Source: Toxonevra muliebris (lineage: Eukaryota; Arthropoda; Insecta; Diptera; Pallopteridae). From it: a stretch of 64,000 nt of DNA. This document shows, one piece after another, positions 61,485-64,000 of the stretch. The first letter of the stretch is position 1, and every line of letters begins with the position of its first letter. The notes under the pieces were generated by a model. It ran no database searches, was not told where the DNA came from, and saw only the letters and a list, made by a program, of their open reading frames with translations. Made by a program: the position numbers and the translations under genes. Location of the stretch: positions 3,252,204-3,316,203 of the forward strand of contig OY829328.1 of assembly GCA_963691655.1 (NCBI GenBank), given 5' to 3'.

Positions 61485-61745
61485 TTATGTCAATGAGCGC
61501 GAAAATTGTAGTTCACTCAAATTCAGCTCGGACCAATGAATTAAGTCAACATAATCATTACAATTACAATTAAATTTTGGCAACACATACTCTCTCACCT
61601 CTCCTTCTTCAGGCACGTTTTCTCTGGCCAAAAGCACTCTTTTAAATGGAATAAATCTTTCGGATATATTGCCGATCATCCGTTGCCATTGCCAGCAAAA
61701 TATTTTCCGGATGTGCAAAGTAGGCGTTGTCTTGCTCCACTTTTT
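61485..61745 (-). pseudogene. Frameshifted ORF fragment, probably transposon-derived
   Basis: Minus-strand frame A reads EQDNAYFAHPENILLAMATD, then DRQYIRKI. After a shift, frame B continues RVLLARENVPEEGEVREYVL and then NDYVDLIHWSELNLSE. The order DDR.hIRK.. then .DYVDLI.W.....E is one I associate with an uncharacterised ORF spread through arthropod genomes with mobile elements, but I cannot name the family. Mixed frames argue for decay. Confidence 0.4.
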
Positions 61746-62004
61746 AGTCGATAGATAAATACTGACTCGGCAGTAACTTGATATACATATCGCTTATTTA
61801 CTAAAAGATTTATTTTATTTCATAAGTCAAAAACACGAATTTTGAGTTAATAATGCAGAATTATTCATTATATCACGCTTCATATTGTGTAAAAATTTCA
61901 TATTAATATCTTGTATACTCTGCGCGTGAGAATTAAAAGATTTCTTCTTTTTTCTGCAAAGTGGGAGTCAATTGAAAACTTTAAACGCGTTTTCTGCAAA
62001 ATCG

Positions 62005-62238
62005 TCAATTTTGGCCACGAATTTTCGAATGAAATATACAATCGCAATATCCGGGAAGGTTTTGTAAGCCAACGAACATAATGTATTGGTCCAAGGTTTT
62101 TGTTTGCCTAATGCACTTCACAAAGCCCATCTGAAACAGCCTGCGCAATATCAAATATTTCTCATCCGTGCAAAGTTGCCAGCTTTCCACGTTTGGTGGC
62201 GTTTGAATGAGTTTAATGTCAATTCTTGCTAAGTCCAA
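62005..62238 (-). pseudogene. Unidentified ORF fragment, possibly an exon
   Basis: The minus frame reads MDLARIDIKLIQTPPNVESW, then LCTDEKYLILRRLFQMGFVK, then TLDQYIMFVGLQNLPGYCD and a stop. Composition is protein-like (balanced, not low complexity) and GC content exceeds the flanks. A stop lies directly upstream of the frame, but TTTTGGACTTAG could act as a splice acceptor. No family recognised. It may be part of the same decayed element as 61485-61745. Confidence 0.3.
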
Positions 62239-62267
62239 AATTTATATAGAATTAAGGTGAATTCACA

Positions 62268-62665
62268 GTATGTGGCCAATGAATTATGAACGAGGAGAAA
62301 TTTTTTTGAAAATTTCGTTTAACCGTAAATAAAATACAAATATACAACAATAAATTTGGTTGGTTAGTTAAAGGTTTTCTCAGCATTATATAAAAGGACA
62401 ATATTTTAAAATTATTACTAAGTGCCCCTCCTTTGGATTTTATAACATCTCGTATGAGCTTCGAAATATTTTCAATACATTTTTGTATTATTTGTTTCAA
62501 AAGATCCTAGTTTTTCCACACATTTCCGATGTTTTCATTAGCTGTTGGATTGTATTATTTCTACGACTGTAGACAAATGATTTTAGATAGGTCCAGCAGT
62601 TCTCAATAGGATTTGGAGGTAGAGAATGGCCAGGCCAACGCGGACCTAAAACGCGTGCCTTAAAT
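62268..62665 (-). pseudogene. Tc1-like transposase C-terminal remnant with one terminus
   Basis: On the minus strand, VLGPRWPGHSLPPNPIENCW (about 62590-62650) matches the Tc1 block W..QSPDLNPIENLW that holds the third catalytic residue (E in NPIE). LKSFVYSRRNN follows, then in another frame IENISKLIRDVIKSKGGAL (about 62410-62465), the C-terminal pattern of Tc1 transposases (L..SM..R...VI...GG). CAGTATGTGGCCAATGAATT at 62268 is a Tc1-like terminal repeat facing inward. Frameshifts make it dead. The 5' half is not evident. Confidence 0.75.
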
Positions 62666-63658
62666 TAATACACAAAATTGCTATAATTCTAAAATAACAA
62701 ATATGTTACGTGGTGACAGATTTTGTTAAAAAAAGAAAAATATGCAATCCATATGATTTTGATAAAAACAATTGGATCTATGATCTTTCTGATTGCTTCC
62801 AGGCCTCAAGGTTTAGAGCTATTTGCATATACATATGTACACAGACATACATATTTATTTATATGTCTGCACGTGTATGTGCAGTTAGTAGATGTACATA
62901 TATGGGAGTATGCCATATGATTGAAATCATAATGGAAAATGTCATTTTGAAGCTTAGTGTGCGTTCAAGTAAGAAATATGTGGGCGTTATTTGCTTCTAC
63001 TTTCATTTTCATTTTTCTTTTTCATTTTTATTTTATTCATTGGTTGCTTGATTTTCCTGGTATTATTTCTATATTACATTGAGATGAGATTGCAAAAATG
63101 AAAAACAGTGAAAGAAATTATCTATTCAAGTTAAATTTATTGCTATGGATGAAGAGTTGGCGGGAAGTAGAGATTGGGCTTATTTATTTAGTATGTTCAA
63201 AAATTTAAACAAATTCTTTGTTGACATGCGGCATTAAATTGAAAGAAGTATTCATGCAGAGGAAACTGAACTAGTTGTCAAATTTTCATACAATATTTAT
63301 TTTTCATTTAGTATTATTTTGGTTAAACTTGCATCGCGATTCAGATCACTATAACTACTGCAGAGTGGGCGTTGAAAATAATACAGAGGGTTCGGAATCT
63401 GCTTAATTTCAAATCATTCTGGCAATTTGAGCCCAGCGCACTCAAAGTCAAAAAATAAAATTAGCATTGATTTTTTTTAACCTATTAATCCCCGTAATTA
63501 ATCTCGGGGTTGATAGCTATATGAAATAAAATTCAAGATATAATCTAAATTAATGTTGATTTCATTGGAGTGGCGCAACTCACAAGCTTATTTTTCATAC
63601 AAAATTATAAGACAGTATATGACAGCTAGTGAATTGGCCAAATATTTATATATAATAC
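62666..63658. other. Non-coding DNA, no gene recognised
   Basis: ACAT repeats (62820-62900) and T-rich stretches. The 113-codon frame at 62710-63051 runs through microsatellite and is not supported. Confidence 0.45.
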
Positions 63659-64000
63659 AGTAGATGCTCACAAATTGGTGTTTCGGGTAGTTTGAATTTG
63701 CGAAAAGTTCTGATTTCTTTTTTTATTCCTATACAAAAATTAAAACTGTACATAAAAACTTTATTTTGCAGTTGTAATTAATCTTTATTATGCATTATTA
63801 TTTAAAATATTCAGTAATGTTTGTTTGTTTTTTTGGTTTAGTTACATTTTTTACAATGATATCGTTACGGAGGGTTAAAGATTGGTCATATGATCAGTCA
63901 TTCTTTTTGGACCGATTTATTAAGATATTGACGCTTACAATCGCTTCAGAATGAGAAACATTTGGTGCGGCATCGGTTATCTGGGGCTTCATCATCGCTA
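63659..64000. mobile_element. Possible pogo-like element entering from 63659 (truncated by window end)
   Basis: TACAGTAGATGCTCACAAAT at 63657 reads as a TA-flanked terminus of the same type as CAGTGGACGCTC at 47776. It is followed by GTTTCGGGTAGTTTGAATTTG. No transposase is visible before the window ends, and the 3' end cannot be seen. Confidence 0.3.

Noticed and set aside
62710..63051. 113-codon + frame
   Set aside because: Passes through ACAT microsatellite and poly-Phe/Ser sequence; no domain.

Overview
The window is AT-rich animal nuclear DNA from a dipteran fly. It has short introns (54-74 nt) with GT..AG ends, fly-type start contexts, abundant (CAG)n, (GTT)n and ACAT-type microsatellites, and decayed insect transposons. 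The two intact genes encode proteins close to those of higher flies. The very repeat-rich non-coding DNA suggests a fly with a larger genome than Drosophila, possibly a tephritid, but the sequence alone does not settle the genus.

Gene-bearing part (1-7.8 kb). Positions 3-98 may be the last codons of a + strand gene, with a 3' UTR and AATAAA signals near 337-355. It is convergent with a ten-exon minus-strand gene (541-3912) that I reconstruct as the spindle checkpoint protein Mad1 (744 aa; Mad2-binding motif and C-terminal domain both present). About 2.4 kb further on, in divergent orientation, lies an intronless + strand gene (6350-7705) for Uba4/MOCS3, the E1-like adenylyltransferase plus rhodanese that activates Urm1 and the molybdopterin-synthase small subunit. 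The intergenic DNA between them holds a foldback element.

Rest of the window (7.8-64 kb). I recognise no complete protein gene here. It is non-coding DNA crowded with mobile-element remains. There are two Tc1-like transposase fragments and one mariner-like transposase, a hAT C-terminal fragment, and two decayed LINE reverse transcriptases. Non-autonomous elements include a hAT MITE with a perfect 8-bp target duplication, a piggyBac-like TTAA-flanked hairpin element, a TA-flanked MITE and several long foldback elements. There is a tRNA-derived SINE with a 13-bp target duplication, plus further tRNA-like units and several dispersed or tandem repeat families. Two places hint at a host gene running through this DNA on the + strand. 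One is a long 5'-UTR-like segment at about 30240-31593, with an initiator-like start and a donor-like end. The other is a pair of small exon-like segments at 58210-58352 with strong splice signals and a 59-nt intron. The link between them is speculation.

The most noteworthy structures are the inverted repeats (48882-49508, 52920-53612, 34431-34918, 22383-22801), which would form long hairpin RNAs if transcribed, a regular 62-bp tandem repeat with a GC-rich perfect palindrome (44202-44420), and the TSD-bounded SINE and hAT MITE. I found no new multi-gene biological system.
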